Position numbers and translations under genes: made by a program
The notes under the pieces: model-generated
Databases searched by the model: none
What the model was told of the DNA's origin: nothing
The model's input: the letters and a program-made list of their open reading frames with translations, nothing else
From: Halomonas sp. 1513
Lineage (GTDB): Bacteria; Pseudomonadota; Gammaproteobacteria; Pseudomonadales; Halomonadaceae
Length of the DNA: 64,000 bases
Direction of reading: 5' to 3'
NCBI GenBank assembly: GCA_001971685.1
Contig: CP019326.1
Location: forward strand, 3,906,001-3,970,000
Shown here: positions 9,776 through 17,460 of the stretch, piece by piece
Numbering within the stretch: position 1 is the stretch's first letter
Layout: each line of letters starts with the position of its first letter

Positions 9776-10117
9776 TTACTCGTCGTCGTCTTCCTCGTCA
9801 TCGCCATTCTCGGCGTCGCTCTCTTCGTCATCCTGCTCCGCTTCGCTGCCGTCGTGGGCGTCTTCAGGACTGCCCGAGCCACCGGTACCCGCCTCAGGGC
9901 TCTCTTCCTCGTCGTTGCCATTGTCGTCGGTCGACGCGTCCTCGTCTCGCGCCTCGCTGTCATCATCATCATCGCGTACCAGCGAACCGGCCTTGATGCC
10001 GTACTCTTCCTCGAGCTCGGCGTCGCTCATCGGCTCGTCGGCGTACACCAGGGTGGTGGTGCCCAGCATCAGGGCGGCAGTGAGGCCAACGGTGGTCAAC
10101 CAGGGTATCAATCGCAT
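9776..10117 (-). CDS. Small exported, highly acidic protein, function unknown
   Basis: Not a family I recognise. The product is 113 residues: a clear signal peptide of about 26 residues (Met-Arg, hydrophobic core, then VYA before DEP), followed by a mature chain dominated by Asp and Glu with Ser, Gly and Asn. There is no Cys and the sequence looks disordered. AAGGAG lies just before the ATG at 10117. It resembles the three acidic proteins at 11315-12672 in design, but its signal peptide and body are different. A role in binding cations or tolerating salt at the cell surface is possible, but is only a guess. Confidence 0.7.
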   Translation of the reverse strand: MRLIPWLTTVGLTAALMLGTTTLVYADEPMSDAELEEEYGIKAGSLVRDDDDDSEARDEDASTDDNGNDEEESPEAGTGGSGSPEDAHDGSEAEQDDEESDAENGDDEEDDDE

Positions 10118-10262
10118 CCGGTAATCTCCTTTTATGATCGGGATGGCGTGTCCGCGCGGGGAGCGGCGCCACTTCAGACTAGCCCAGCCGGCAGCGCATA
10201 GAAATGCACCTTGCGTGTTAGTCTTTCGATTCGCACCTCAACCCACTGGACAGGGAGCTCTC

Positions 10263-11255
10263 ATGACCAAGCGTATCGTGGCCTATCGGCGCCTCAGCGA
10301 CAGCCAGCTCGAAGCGCTGCGGAACGACTTTCACGTCGACTACTTCGCCGATCTCGCCTCCACCGACGAGCCGTCCTTTCGCGAGGCGCTGAGCCAGGCC
10401 CACGGCGTGATCGGCGCCGGCCTGCCGTTGACGCCGGCACTGCTGGATACCGCGCCTCGGCTCGAAGCAGTAGCGACGATCTCGGTTGGCTACGACAACT
10501 ACCCGGTCGAGGCACTCACCGAGCGCGGCATCCTGCTCTGCAATACCCCCGACGTGCTCACCGAAACCACCGCCGATACTGCCTTTGCGCTGATCATGGC
10601 CAGTGCGCGGCGGGTGGTGGAACTCGCCGACTTCATCAAGCGCGGCGATTGGCAGGAGAGCATCGGCGAGGCGCAGTTCGGCAGCGACGTCCACGGCAAG
10701 ACCCTCGGCCTGATCGGCATGGGCCGGATCGGCGCGGCCATCGCGCGGCGCGGTGCGCTAGGCTTCAATATGCCGATTCTCTACTCCAACGCCTCACCCA
10801 AGTCGCACCTCGAGGCCGAGTTCGGCGCTCGACGCCGCGAGATGGACGACCTGCTGGCCGAGGCCGACTTCGTGTGCATCACGGTGCCCCTCACCGCCGA
10901 GACCGAGAAGCTGATCGGCGCCCGCGAATTCGGCCTGATGAAGCCCGGCGCCATCTTCATCAACATCGCCCGCGGCAAGGTGGTCGACGAAGCCGCACTG
11001 ATCGAGGCACTCGAGAGCGGCCAGCTGCACGGCGCCGGCCTGGATGTCTTCGAGCACGAACCGCTGGCGCCGGAATCGCCGCTGCCGCGGCTGGCCAACG
11101 TAGTGGCACTGCCGCATATCGGCTCGGCGACCCACGAGACGCGCACCGCCATGGCCCAGCGCGCCGTGGATAACCTCACGCTGGCGCTCAAGGGCGAGCG
11201 GCCGATCAATCTGGTCAACGACGCCGCCTGGGCGTCGCGTCGCGGCACCGGCTGA
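10263..11255 (+). CDS. ghrB: 2-hydroxyacid dehydrogenase, GhrB-like (glyoxylate/hydroxypyruvate reductase)
   Basis: NAD(P)H-dependent reductase of glyoxylate or hydroxypyruvate, D-isomer-specific 2-hydroxyacid dehydrogenase fold. The product is 330 residues. The central Rossmann domain shows GLIGMGRIGAAIARRG near residue 150. The catalytic Arg lies in INIARGKVVDE, Glu in the FEHEPL region, and His in LPHIGSATHETR. Many stretches (TISVGYDN, TETTADTAFAL, FGFNMPILY-like) look like E. coli GhrB. The ATG at 10263, preceded by AGGGAG, is preferred to the longer frame open from 10134. Substrate preference is inferred. Confidence 0.87.
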   Translation: MTKRIVAYRRLSDSQLEALRNDFHVDYFADLASTDEPSFREALSQAHGVIGAGLPLTPALLDTAPRLEAVATISVGYDNYPVEALTERGILLCNTPDVLTETTADTAFALIMASARRVVELADFIKRGDWQESIGEAQFGSDVHGKTLGLIGMGRIGAAIARRGALGFNMPILYSNASPKSHLEAEFGARRREMDDLLAEADFVCITVPLTAETEKLIGAREFGLMKPGAIFINIARGKVVDEAALIEALESGQLHGAGLDVFEHEPLAPESPLPRLANVVALPHIGSATHETRTAMAQRAVDNLTLALKGERPINLVNDAAWASRRGTG

Positions 11256-11270
11256 ACCGCCAGCCATGAA

Positions 11271-11294
11271 AAAGCCGCCCCTGCGAGGGCGGCT
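11271..11294 (-). terminator. Terminator of the first acidic-peptide gene
   Basis: An 8-bp stem (11273-11280 with 11287-11294) and 6-base loop; read on the minus strand it ends in a T run. It follows the gene at 11315-11683 and could also stop ghrB transcription from the other side. Confidence 0.65.
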
Positions 11295-11314
11295 CATTCC
11301 GACGTGACGCAGCT

Positions 11315-11683
11315 TTACTGCGTGGAGTCGTCGTCTTCGAAGTCGGGCAGCGACTCGGTACCGTGTGCCGGATCATCGGACCCTACACCACCGTGTTCTG
11401 CATCGGCGCTACCGTCTCCCGTAGTACCTGTCTCATCCATTTCCGGTGCGGACTCGGTACCCATGGCCGGGTCATCAGTGCCGACACCGCCGTGGTCAGC
11501 GCCGCCGTTGGCCGGATCCAGGTCGCTATCGGTGCTGCCTTCAACGCCCGACGCTTCCTGAGGGGCCGGATCCTGAGGCTCATACTCTTCGTCGTGCATG
11601 TCGGCGAAGGCCAGCGGGCTGGCGATCAGGCCGAATGACACACCAACGATACCCACCTTCTTGAGAAATTCCTTGGACATCAT
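11315..11683 (-). CDS. Small exported acidic protein, tandem family member 1
   Basis: No recognised family. The product is 122 residues starting MMSKEFLKKVGIVGVSFG, a signal peptide ending near PLAFA, then the shared block DMHDEEYEPQDPAPQE. After this the sequence diverges into an Asp/Gly/Thr-rich tail with two imperfect copies of a HGGVG-DDPA-GTES unit. It shares its N-terminal half almost exactly with the genes at 11978-12271 and 12382-12672, so it is a paralogue whose C-terminal half has been replaced or has expanded. GAGGT lies before the double ATG. Confidence 0.72.
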   Translation of the reverse strand: MMSKEFLKKVGIVGVSFGLIASPLAFADMHDEEYEPQDPAPQEASGVEGSTDSDLDPANGGADHGGVGTDDPAMGTESAPEMDETGTTGDGSADAEHGGVGSDDPAHGTESLPDFEDDDSTQ

Positions 11684-11841
11684 GTCGCGTACCTCTCGTT
11701 AATCCATTGACGCCAGCGGGCCGCGGGAAGCGGCAATGCCGCGTGGCGTATAATAACCGTAGAACTAAATGACGCTTTGTACAAGGTTTGGAAAATAAAT
11801 TTCCTGCTCACCTCATTCAACATTGCCTTGGGAGGGCGGAC

Positions 11842-11875
11842 AAAAAAGCCGCTTTCGGGGGTGGCCGAAAGCGGC
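11842..11875 (-). terminator. Rho-independent terminator of acidic-peptide gene 2
   Basis: An 11-bp perfect stem (11848-11858 with 11865-11875) whose minus-strand reading is followed by six T bases (11847-11842). It lies about 100 bases after the gene at 11978-12271. Confidence 0.85.
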
Positions 11876-11977
11876 AGCGCTGTGATCAACGTGCAGTGGA
11901 GACACGCTGGGGCTCGAGGGGGTGAGCCCACCGCCCTTCCCTGGGCAGCATCATCTTGCAAGGGAACCGGTCAGGAA

Positions 11978-12271
11978 TTACCAGGACTGCTCTTCGTCGT
12001 CCTCAGGAGTCTCCCACTCCTCCTCTTCGTTCTCCTCCTCGTCATCGAAGGTGAACTCTTCTTCCTCGTCTTCATATTCGGTGTCGAATTCATCGTCGTT
12101 GGTGCTGAATTCGTCGCCGCCGTCGACATCAGGTGCCGGCTCTTCCTGCGGCGCCGGGTCTTGCGGCTCGTACTCTTCGTCGTGCATGTCGGCGAAGGCC
12201 AGCGGGCTAGCGATCAAGCCGAACGAAACACCCAGAATACCGATTTTCTTCAGAAAGTCCTTGGACATCAT
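11978..12271 (-). CDS. Small exported acidic protein, tandem family member 2
   Basis: No recognised family. The product is 97 residues. Signal peptide MMSKDFLKKIGILGVSFG...PLAFA is followed by the shared DMHDEEYEPQDPAPQEEPAP block, then a run in which most residues are Asp or Glu, ending in EEQSW. It is nearly identical to the next copy (12382-12672), differing mainly in a short middle stretch. The start is taken at the double ATG, 9 bases after GGAGG, matching its paralogues; an ATG at 12280 touches the ribosome site and is unlikely. Confidence 0.75.
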   Translation of the reverse strand: MMSKDFLKKIGILGVSFGLIASPLAFADMHDEEYEPQDPAPQEEPAPDVDGGDEFSTNDDEFDTEYEDEEEEFTFDDEEENEEEEWETPEDDEEQSW

Positions 12272-12346
12272 GTCGTACATCCTCCATTGGTCGCGCCGTG
12301 TAGCGCATTTCGATAACGTAGTGATCGAAGCATCCCTGTGGTCGCT

Positions 12347-12366
12347 GGCGCCCATCCTTGGGCGCC
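12347..12366 (-). terminator. Hairpin after acidic-peptide gene 3
   Basis: A 7-bp GC-rich stem (12347-12353 with 12360-12366) and 6-base loop, 16 bases past the stop of the gene at 12382-12672. There is no T run. Confidence 0.4.
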
Positions 12367-12381
12367 CGAGTCAGTCATGGC

Positions 12382-12672
12382 TTACCAAGACTGCTCTTCG
12401 TCGTCCTCTTCAGGCGTCTCCCACTCTTCCTCTTCGTTCTCTTCTTCGTCATCGAAGGTGAACTCTTCTTCCTCATCCTCGTATTCGGTATCGTAATCCG
12501 TGCTACCGAACTCATCGTTGCCGTCAACGTCCGGTGCAGGCTCTTCCTGCGGCGCCGGATCTTGCGGCTCGTACTCTTCGTCGTGCATGTCGGCGAAGGC
12601 CAGCGGGCTGGCAATCAGGCCGAAAGAAACGCCGAGAATACCGATTTTCTTGAGAAATTCCTTGGACATCAT
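12382..12672 (-). CDS. Small exported acidic protein, tandem family member 3
   Basis: No recognised family. The product is 96 residues with the same plan as its neighbour: signal peptide MMSKEFLKKIGILGVSFG...PLAFA, the DMHDEEYEPQDPAPQEEPAP block, then an Asp/Glu-rich tail with aromatic residues spaced along it (Y, F, W) and the terminal EEQSW. GGAGG lies 8-9 bases before the double ATG. Its own upstream region is AT-rich, so it may be transcribed separately from copy 2. Confidence 0.75.
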   Translation of the reverse strand: MMSKEFLKKIGILGVSFGLIASPLAFADMHDEEYEPQDPAPQEEPAPDVDGNDEFGSTDYDTEYEDEEEEFTFDDEEENEEEEWETPEEDDEEQSW

Positions 12673-13116
12673 GCTCGCACCTCCATTTGTCTTCAGTGCT
12701 TGCTGAGTGTGAAGACGTACTGCCTATTGCTAGGAATCGAATCGATCTGTTGCGTCGCTTCGATGCTGTTCGTCTCTCACCCTGAACATTGCAGAGGCCA
12801 TGCCAGGCTGTGCCAGAAAAATAGAAAACCATTAAAAAACATAGAGTTATAAAAATCACAGCGTGCCAGATAGCGCCCGGTGCATGGCGTGGCACCGCCA
12901 AACGAGTGGCGACATATGACACATGGGGCAGATTCGACACGCTAGCGGGGTGTGTCAGAAGGGCCACGCGGGGCGATACCTCGGCAGCGTCACACCGTGC
13001 GTTGGCGAACAGTGTTCAAAAAATGCGGAAAATGGCCCTCAATATTAGGCAGGATACGCCGATATCTGTAACACTAGGGCTATAAGTCCTTGACTTGCGC
13101 CGACAGAGGTCTGGCA
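12673..13116. other. Intergenic region without a gene
   Basis: 444 bases between divergent genes. An AT-rich patch at about 12810-12860 stands out in this GC-rich genome and probably holds the promoter of the acidic-peptide gene. A TATAAG at 13080-13085 could be a -10 element for the phosphatase gene. No convincing gene or RNA was seen. Confidence 0.5.
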
Positions 13117-13794
13117 ATGGCAACACCTCGATGCCTACTGTTCGATTGCGACGGCACCCTCGTCGACAGCGAACCCTTACTGGCCGCCGAAATGGCGGAA
13201 AGCCTCACTCAGGCGGGCCTACCCTTTTCCCCCAGCGACTACATGGGAGAGTTTCGCGGCGCCCGCTTCTGCAACATCGTGGCTGAGCTGCAGCGCCGCC
13301 ATGGGTCCATCGACCCCCAACGCCTCAGCCACTCCGAGGGCGAGATGCGGCGCAGGCTCGCCGACCGTATCGACAGCGAACTGCAGCCGCTGCCGGGCGT
13401 GCGCGAGGCGCTCGCTACCCTGAGCGATTTTCCCCGCGCGGTGGTTTCCAACGGCCCGGAGAGCAAGATCCGCGCCGGCCTGCGCGCCACCGGCCTGGCC
13501 GAGGCCTTCGGCGACAACCTGTTCAGCGGCTATACCGCCAACTGCTGGAAACCCGATCCCTGCCTCTATCTGCACGCCGCCAGCATCATGGGCTACCGTG
13601 CCGAAGAGTGCCTGGCGATCGACGATGCCATCGTCGGCGTCAAGGCGGCACTGGCCGCCGGCATGCGGGTGGTGCACCTGAACCGCTTTCCGGATGTCGA
13701 GAGCACTCCTGACGGCGCCATCAGCATCAGCAACATGCATCAGCTGCCCACCATCATCGGCCGGCTGCTGCTACCCGAGACGGCCAGCGTCTGA
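13117..13794 (+). CDS. HAD-superfamily phosphatase, YieH-like
   Basis: Probable small-molecule phosphatase of 225 residues. HAD motif I is LFDCDGTLVDSE (nucleophile Asp near residue 10). Motif II is VVSNGPESK. The motif III/IV area is FSGY...WKPDP with LAIDDAIVG. The SNGP and FSGY-WKPDP combination is also seen in E. coli YieH (6-phosphogluconate phosphatase), so that activity is a reasonable guess only. The ATG at 13117 has AGAGGT 7 bases upstream and is preferred to the TTG at 13090. Confidence 0.85.
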   Translation: MATPRCLLFDCDGTLVDSEPLLAAEMAESLTQAGLPFSPSDYMGEFRGARFCNIVAELQRRHGSIDPQRLSHSEGEMRRRLADRIDSELQPLPGVREALATLSDFPRAVVSNGPESKIRAGLRATGLAEAFGDNLFSGYTANCWKPDPCLYLHAASIMGYRAEECLAIDDAIVGVKAALAAGMRVVHLNRFPDVESTPDGAISISNMHQLPTIIGRLLLPETASV

Positions 13795-13924
13795 TCCAGA
13801 CCGCTTATCCACACCCCGGCGCCCAGCGCGCCTGTGGACAGGTCACCCCTGCCGGGCAGCGCCGCCCTCGGGTATCATGATGCGACACTCTCAAGCGGGC
13901 GCCGGCCCGATCAGGAGCATCCGC

Positions 13925-14299
13925 ATGGCATCCCTACGCGACCAGCTAAGCGGGCTGGTCTACTCCACCGAGCACGGCGATATCTGCCCCGACTGCCGGG
14001 CGCCGATCGCCAACTGCGAGTGTGCGGCACACGCCGAGCAGGCACGCCTCGAGGCACTCGACGGCATCGTGCGCATCCGCCGCGAAACCAGCGGCAGGAA
14101 AGGCAAGGGCGTGACCACCGTCGAGGGCGTGCCGCTGGGCGACAGCGAGCTCAAGGCGCTGGCCAAGGCACTCAAGAAGCGCTGCGGTACCGGCGGCGCC
14201 GTCAAGGACGGTGTCATCGAAATCCAGGGCGACCACCGCGACACCCTGCACGATGCACTCACCCGCCAAGGCTACCGCGTCAAGCTGGCCGGCGGCTGA
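13925..14299 (+). CDS. SUI1-family translation factor, YciH-like
   Basis: Small SUI1/eIF1-fold protein of 124 residues. The N-terminal 40 residues hold a cysteine cluster (CPDCRAPIANCEC), then the SUI1 domain with KGKGVTTVEG and the C-terminal KKRCGTGGAVKDG...IQGDHRD signature. In E. coli YciH can affect initiation fidelity and stress translation. The ATG at 13925 is chosen because it starts the family-like sequence and has CAGGAG upstream. The following lipoprotein gene begins 15 bases after its stop. Confidence 0.9.
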   Translation: MASLRDQLSGLVYSTEHGDICPDCRAPIANCECAAHAEQARLEALDGIVRIRRETSGRKGKGVTTVEGVPLGDSELKALAKALKKRCGTGGAVKDGVIEIQGDHRDTLHDALTRQGYRVKLAGG

Positions 14300-14313
14300 T
14301 CAGGAGACTCCCC

Positions 14314-14745
14314 ATGAATGACGGACCTATTCGACCTACGCCCAGGCGCGGCACCTGGCGCATCGCCATTGCCTGCCTGTTCGTCGCGCTGCTGGCCGCC
14401 TGCGCCGGGCGCCCGGATTTCGCGACCCTGGACACCCGCGTGATCCCCGACACGCCGCTCGAGGCCAGTGGCGATGCCGAGCTGCGCGTGGCACTTGAAT
14501 CCCTGGAGGCCGACGGCAGCCGCGGTGAACTGATCGCCGAGACCACCTCGTCACGCGTCAGCGATACGCCGATGGACATCAGCCTGCAGTTCGACGCCCG
14601 CGCCCTCGAGAGCGGTCGCGACTATGCGCTGATCGCCGAAATCCGCGAAGACGCCCGCGTCACCCACCGCAACAGTGAGCAGGTCACCTTGACTGGCGCG
14701 CAGATCGGCCAGCAGCGCATCGAGATCCCGCTGGCGCCACGCTGA
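14314..14745 (+). CDS. YbaY/YscW-type lipoprotein
   Basis: Predicted lipoprotein of 143 residues. After a hydrophobic segment the lipobox LLAAC lies near residue 29, so the Cys would be lipidated. The rest is a single beta-sandwich domain with the pattern of the YbaY/YscW family: ALESLEADG...LIAETT, then LQFDARALESGRDYALIAEIRED. The exact role is unknown. CAGGAG lies before the ATG. It probably forms an operon with the SUI1 gene and ends 4 bases before the convergent sirtuin gene. Confidence 0.78.
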   Translation: MNDGPIRPTPRRGTWRIAIACLFVALLAACAGRPDFATLDTRVIPDTPLEASGDAELRVALESLEADGSRGELIAETTSSRVSDTPMDISLQFDARALESGRDYALIAEIREDARVTHRNSEQVTLTGAQIGQQRIEIPLAPR

Positions 14746-14749
14746 GCGC

Positions 14750-15637
14750 TCAGCCCTCGAGGTGCTCCGGCAGCGCCTCGAGGGTAGCGCCGATCGGCGC
14801 CTCGAGCTTGAGGTCATAGAGCGCATCGGCACGGGTATGGCCGAGGTTGAGGCAGGCCAATGGCGTCTGCTCGGCCACCGCCTGGCGCGCAAAACGGAAG
14901 CCGGAATAGACCATCAGCGACGACCCCACCACCAGCAGCGCATCGCCACGCGATACCGCCGCACGCGCGGCGGTTACCCGCTCCGCCGGCACCTGGTCGC
15001 CGAAGAACACCACGTCGGGCTTCCAGATGCCGCGCCCGCAGCGCGTGCAGCCGGGCACCTGGAAGTCGTCGAAGTCGCGCTCCAGATCGGCATCGCCGTC
15101 GGGTCCGACACGCGCCTCCAGGGCCAGCCAGTGCGGATTGCTGGCCGCCAACTCGGCGTGCAGGTCGTGGCGCATGCGCCGCGCATCGCAGGCCATGCAG
15201 CGCACGATCTCGGCGCGGCCGTGAAGGTCGATGACGCGCCGGTTGCCGGCACGCTGATGCAGGCCGTCGACGTTCTGGGTGATCAGGGTATCCAGCTGAC
15301 CGCGCCGCTCGAGCAGCGCCAGGCCACGATGCGCCGCGCCGGGGCGCGCCTCGCTGAGCGCACGAAAGCCGACCAGCGCCCGCGCCCAGTAGCGCTGGCG
15401 CGCCGCATGACTGGCCATGAACGCCTGGTGGCTCATCGGCGGCGGCCGTTTCCAGGCGCCATCGCGGCCGCGGTAGTCTGGAATACCGCTGTCGGTACTC
15501 ACCCCGGCACCGGTGAGCACCACCAGCCGCGGATGACGGGTGATGAACTCGGCCAGCGACGCGGCGGCTTGGGCCACACGGGCCGGGTCATGCGGCGTCG
15601 TCTCGGTGCTGGAGGCGTTGGGAGGCATAGTCGTCAT
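14750..15637 (-). CDS. NAD-dependent protein deacetylase, Sir2 family
   Basis: Sirtuin of 295 residues that would remove acyl groups from lysine using NAD. Motifs in order are VLTGAGVSTDSGIPDYRG (NAD binding), TQNVDGLHQRAG, the catalytic His in DLHGRAE, a zinc site with CMAC and CTRCG pairs, VVFFGDQVP, and GSSLMVYSGF. The long spacing and zinc-pair position resemble class II sirtuins such as SIRT4. The start at 15637 is uncertain because no strong ribosome site is seen; the nearby ATG at 15628 would shorten it by three residues. Confidence 0.9.
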   Translation of the reverse strand: MTTMPPNASSTETTPHDPARVAQAAASLAEFITRHPRLVVLTGAGVSTDSGIPDYRGRDGAWKRPPPMSHQAFMASHAARQRYWARALVGFRALSEARPGAAHRGLALLERRGQLDTLITQNVDGLHQRAGNRRVIDLHGRAEIVRCMACDARRMRHDLHAELAASNPHWLALEARVGPDGDADLERDFDDFQVPGCTRCGRGIWKPDVVFFGDQVPAERVTAARAAVSRGDALLVVGSSLMVYSGFRFARQAVAEQTPLACLNLGHTRADALYDLKLEAPIGATLEALPEHLEG

Positions 15638-15787
15638 GCAAGACTTCACTCTGGCAGGCCAGTGACGCTGATCTTGGAGCCTGGGATAATGACATTGTTC
15701 ACCCAAGTCTGCCGAGGTTAGCTAGAATGAACGCGCAATCGTCCCCGCCGCTTGGCGACTCCCTTCACTAGGCAAGGACCGCTGCCG

Positions 15788-16699
15788 ATGGCCTGGCTGG
15801 AATACTTACTGCCGCTGATCTTTTTGTTCCCCCTGGGAGCCACCGCGGTGATCGTCCTGGCGCTGCGCAATCTGCACGACGCGCGGGTGCGCTCGCCGTT
15901 TGACGCTCATCCACTGCGCGAGCCCGGCCAGGCGCTACGCGACCGCCTCGACCGCGCCTTTGCCAGCCTGTTCCTCAACGGGGCCCTGGGGCCCATCGTG
16001 GTCCTGGCGCCGCTGGTCTACGGCATGGGCCGGATGCTGTTCGCCAGCCAGCAGGACTGGGTGGAGTGGAGCCTCTACGGCATGCTCAGCACGTTGCTGG
16101 TGATGGTGTTCTGCTTCCTGTTGATCCGTGACTACCAGCGAATCCGCCGGCTCAAGCTGGGCCTGGCCTGCGAGCTGGTGATCGGCCAGGAGCTCGAGCG
16201 CCTGGTGCGCCCGGATGCCCACCCCTTCCATATCTTCCACGACATCCCCGCCGACACCTACACCATCGACCATGTCGCGGTGACGCCCCACGGGGTGTTC
16301 GTGATCGAGACCCGCGCCCGGACCTGGCCGGTCGACCCCCGCGGCGAAGGACGCAATCAGGTGGTGGTGGAGCGCCAACGACTGCGTTTTCCCGGCTGGA
16401 GCGAGCGGCGCCCGCTGCTCAAGACCCGCCAGGCCGTGCAGTGGCTGCGCAAGTGGCTGGCGCAAGAGTGCGGCACCTCGGTACCGGTCAAGGGCGTACT
16501 CGCCCTGCCCGGCTGGGAGATCGACGCCAGCCAGGCCGACGGCGACCTGCTGGTGGTCGGCGGCGAGCACCTCGCCGAACAGCTCTCCGCGATGCCGCTG
16601 GGCCCCTTCGACGATGCCACCCACGACCGCGCCATTCGCGCCCTGATGCAGCGCGCCGCGCTGGTGGAACTGCAGCATCTGCAGGAGCCGTCGGTCTAG
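15788..16699 (+). CDS. Membrane-anchored NERD-domain protein
   Basis: 303 residues. Two hydrophobic segments are at about residues 4-24 and 60-120, the latter region holding two more helices. From about residue 145 there is a NERD (nuclease-related) domain: LVRPDAHPFHIFHD, YTIDHVAVTPHGVFVIETRAR, and a Trp/Lys-rich end (QWLRKWLAQ). The I-D-H and E-T-R pattern fits the predicted nuclease active site. The substrate is unknown. AAGGA precedes the ATG at 15788. It overlaps the convergent RNase T2 gene by 4 bases. Confidence 0.82.
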   Translation: MAWLEYLLPLIFLFPLGATAVIVLALRNLHDARVRSPFDAHPLREPGQALRDRLDRAFASLFLNGALGPIVVLAPLVYGMGRMLFASQQDWVEWSLYGMLSTLLVMVFCFLLIRDYQRIRRLKLGLACELVIGQELERLVRPDAHPFHIFHDIPADTYTIDHVAVTPHGVFVIETRARTWPVDPRGEGRNQVVVERQRLRFPGWSERRPLLKTRQAVQWLRKWLAQECGTSVPVKGVLALPGWEIDASQADGDLLVVGGEHLAEQLSAMPLGPFDDATHDRAIRALMQRAALVELQHLQEPSV

Positions 16700-17460
16700 T
16701 CCGCGGCCGGTATCTGCACGCGGTTATGGCAGCGCCCGGGGCGCTGCTCGACCAGGCTGTCGGCCTCTGGAAAGTCGCCCAGCCGCTCCGCGTCGATACC
16801 GATGCGTACCTCGCTGAGCCGGCGATTGCCGGGGCCGCGACACTCCAGCCGCAGCGCACGCCCGGTGCCACGACCGAAGGCCGCCTCGAAGGCGCCGATC
16901 AGTTCGTTGCGCGCCACCTCCCCGCCCTGGTTGAGCACCACGAAGTCGGCAAAGGCGCTGGCGTTGACCCGCTCGAGCAGGGCAAGCGAAGCAGCGAAAT
17001 AGTCCTCGGCGTCCAGCGCCAGGCAGGCGGCGTGCTTGGCATATTGATAGCGATCCAGGCAGCTGGCGCGTCCCGGCATGCCCTCGTCCAGCGCCTCGGC
17101 GAGTGGCGCGGGAAGCTGAAAGGGCGGGTGCGCGCGGCAGAAGCTGCCGTCGGCACGCGGCGCTTCGATGAAGCACCCCTCGCGCCACCACTGCGGGCGG
17201 TCGACGCCATCGCGCGCAAAGCGCTCGGGCAGCGAGGGCCACAGCCCGTGCAGCACGAAGCCCTGCCCCGCCTGGCGCTCGCGGCACTCGTCGGGCGGCC
17301 GTGAGTGGGTGTCGCAGAAGCCGGGGTGCCAGGTCAAGGCCAGGGTATAGTGGTCGAAGCCCTCGCCCTCGAGGCGCGTCGCGTCGGCTGCCGCGAGGCC
17401 CGGCCAGGCGACGAGCAGCGCCAGCAGCAGGCCAACGAGGCAGCGGCGTACCTTAGTCAC
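16696..17460 (-). CDS. Exported ribonuclease T2 family protein
   Basis: 254 residues with a signal peptide (about 25 residues, ending LAAADA). The catalytic blocks are CAS I as FVLHGLWPSLPE near residue 72 and a second block YQYAKHAAC near 140, a variant of the usual W-x-x-H/K-H-G. Cysteines around these blocks suggest disulfides and a periplasmic location. It would cut RNA non-specifically for nutrient recovery. Its start overlaps the dGTPase stop by 8 bases, implying one transcript with dgt. Confidence 0.9.
   Translation of the reverse strand: MTKVRRCLVGLLLALLVAWPGLAAADATRLEGEGFDHYTLALTWHPGFCDTHSRPPDECRERQAGQGFVLHGLWPSLPERFARDGVDRPQWWREGCFIEAPRADGSFCRAHPPFQLPAPLAEALDEGMPGRASCLDRYQYAKHAACLALDAEDYFAASLALLERVNASAFADFVVLNQGGEVARNELIGAFEAAFGRGTGRALRLECRGPGNRRLSEVRIGIDAERLGDFPEADSLVEQRPGRCHNRVQIPAAD

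Noticed and set aside
12673..12900. Possible sigma54 promoter before the acidic-peptide gene (TGGCAC motifs on the minus strand)
   Set aside because: The -12 GC element is missing at the required spacing in each candidate.
12524..12967. 147-codon minus-strand frame running from the intergenic region into the acidic-peptide gene
   Set aside because: It overlaps the better-supported signal-peptide gene in another frame and has no family resemblance.
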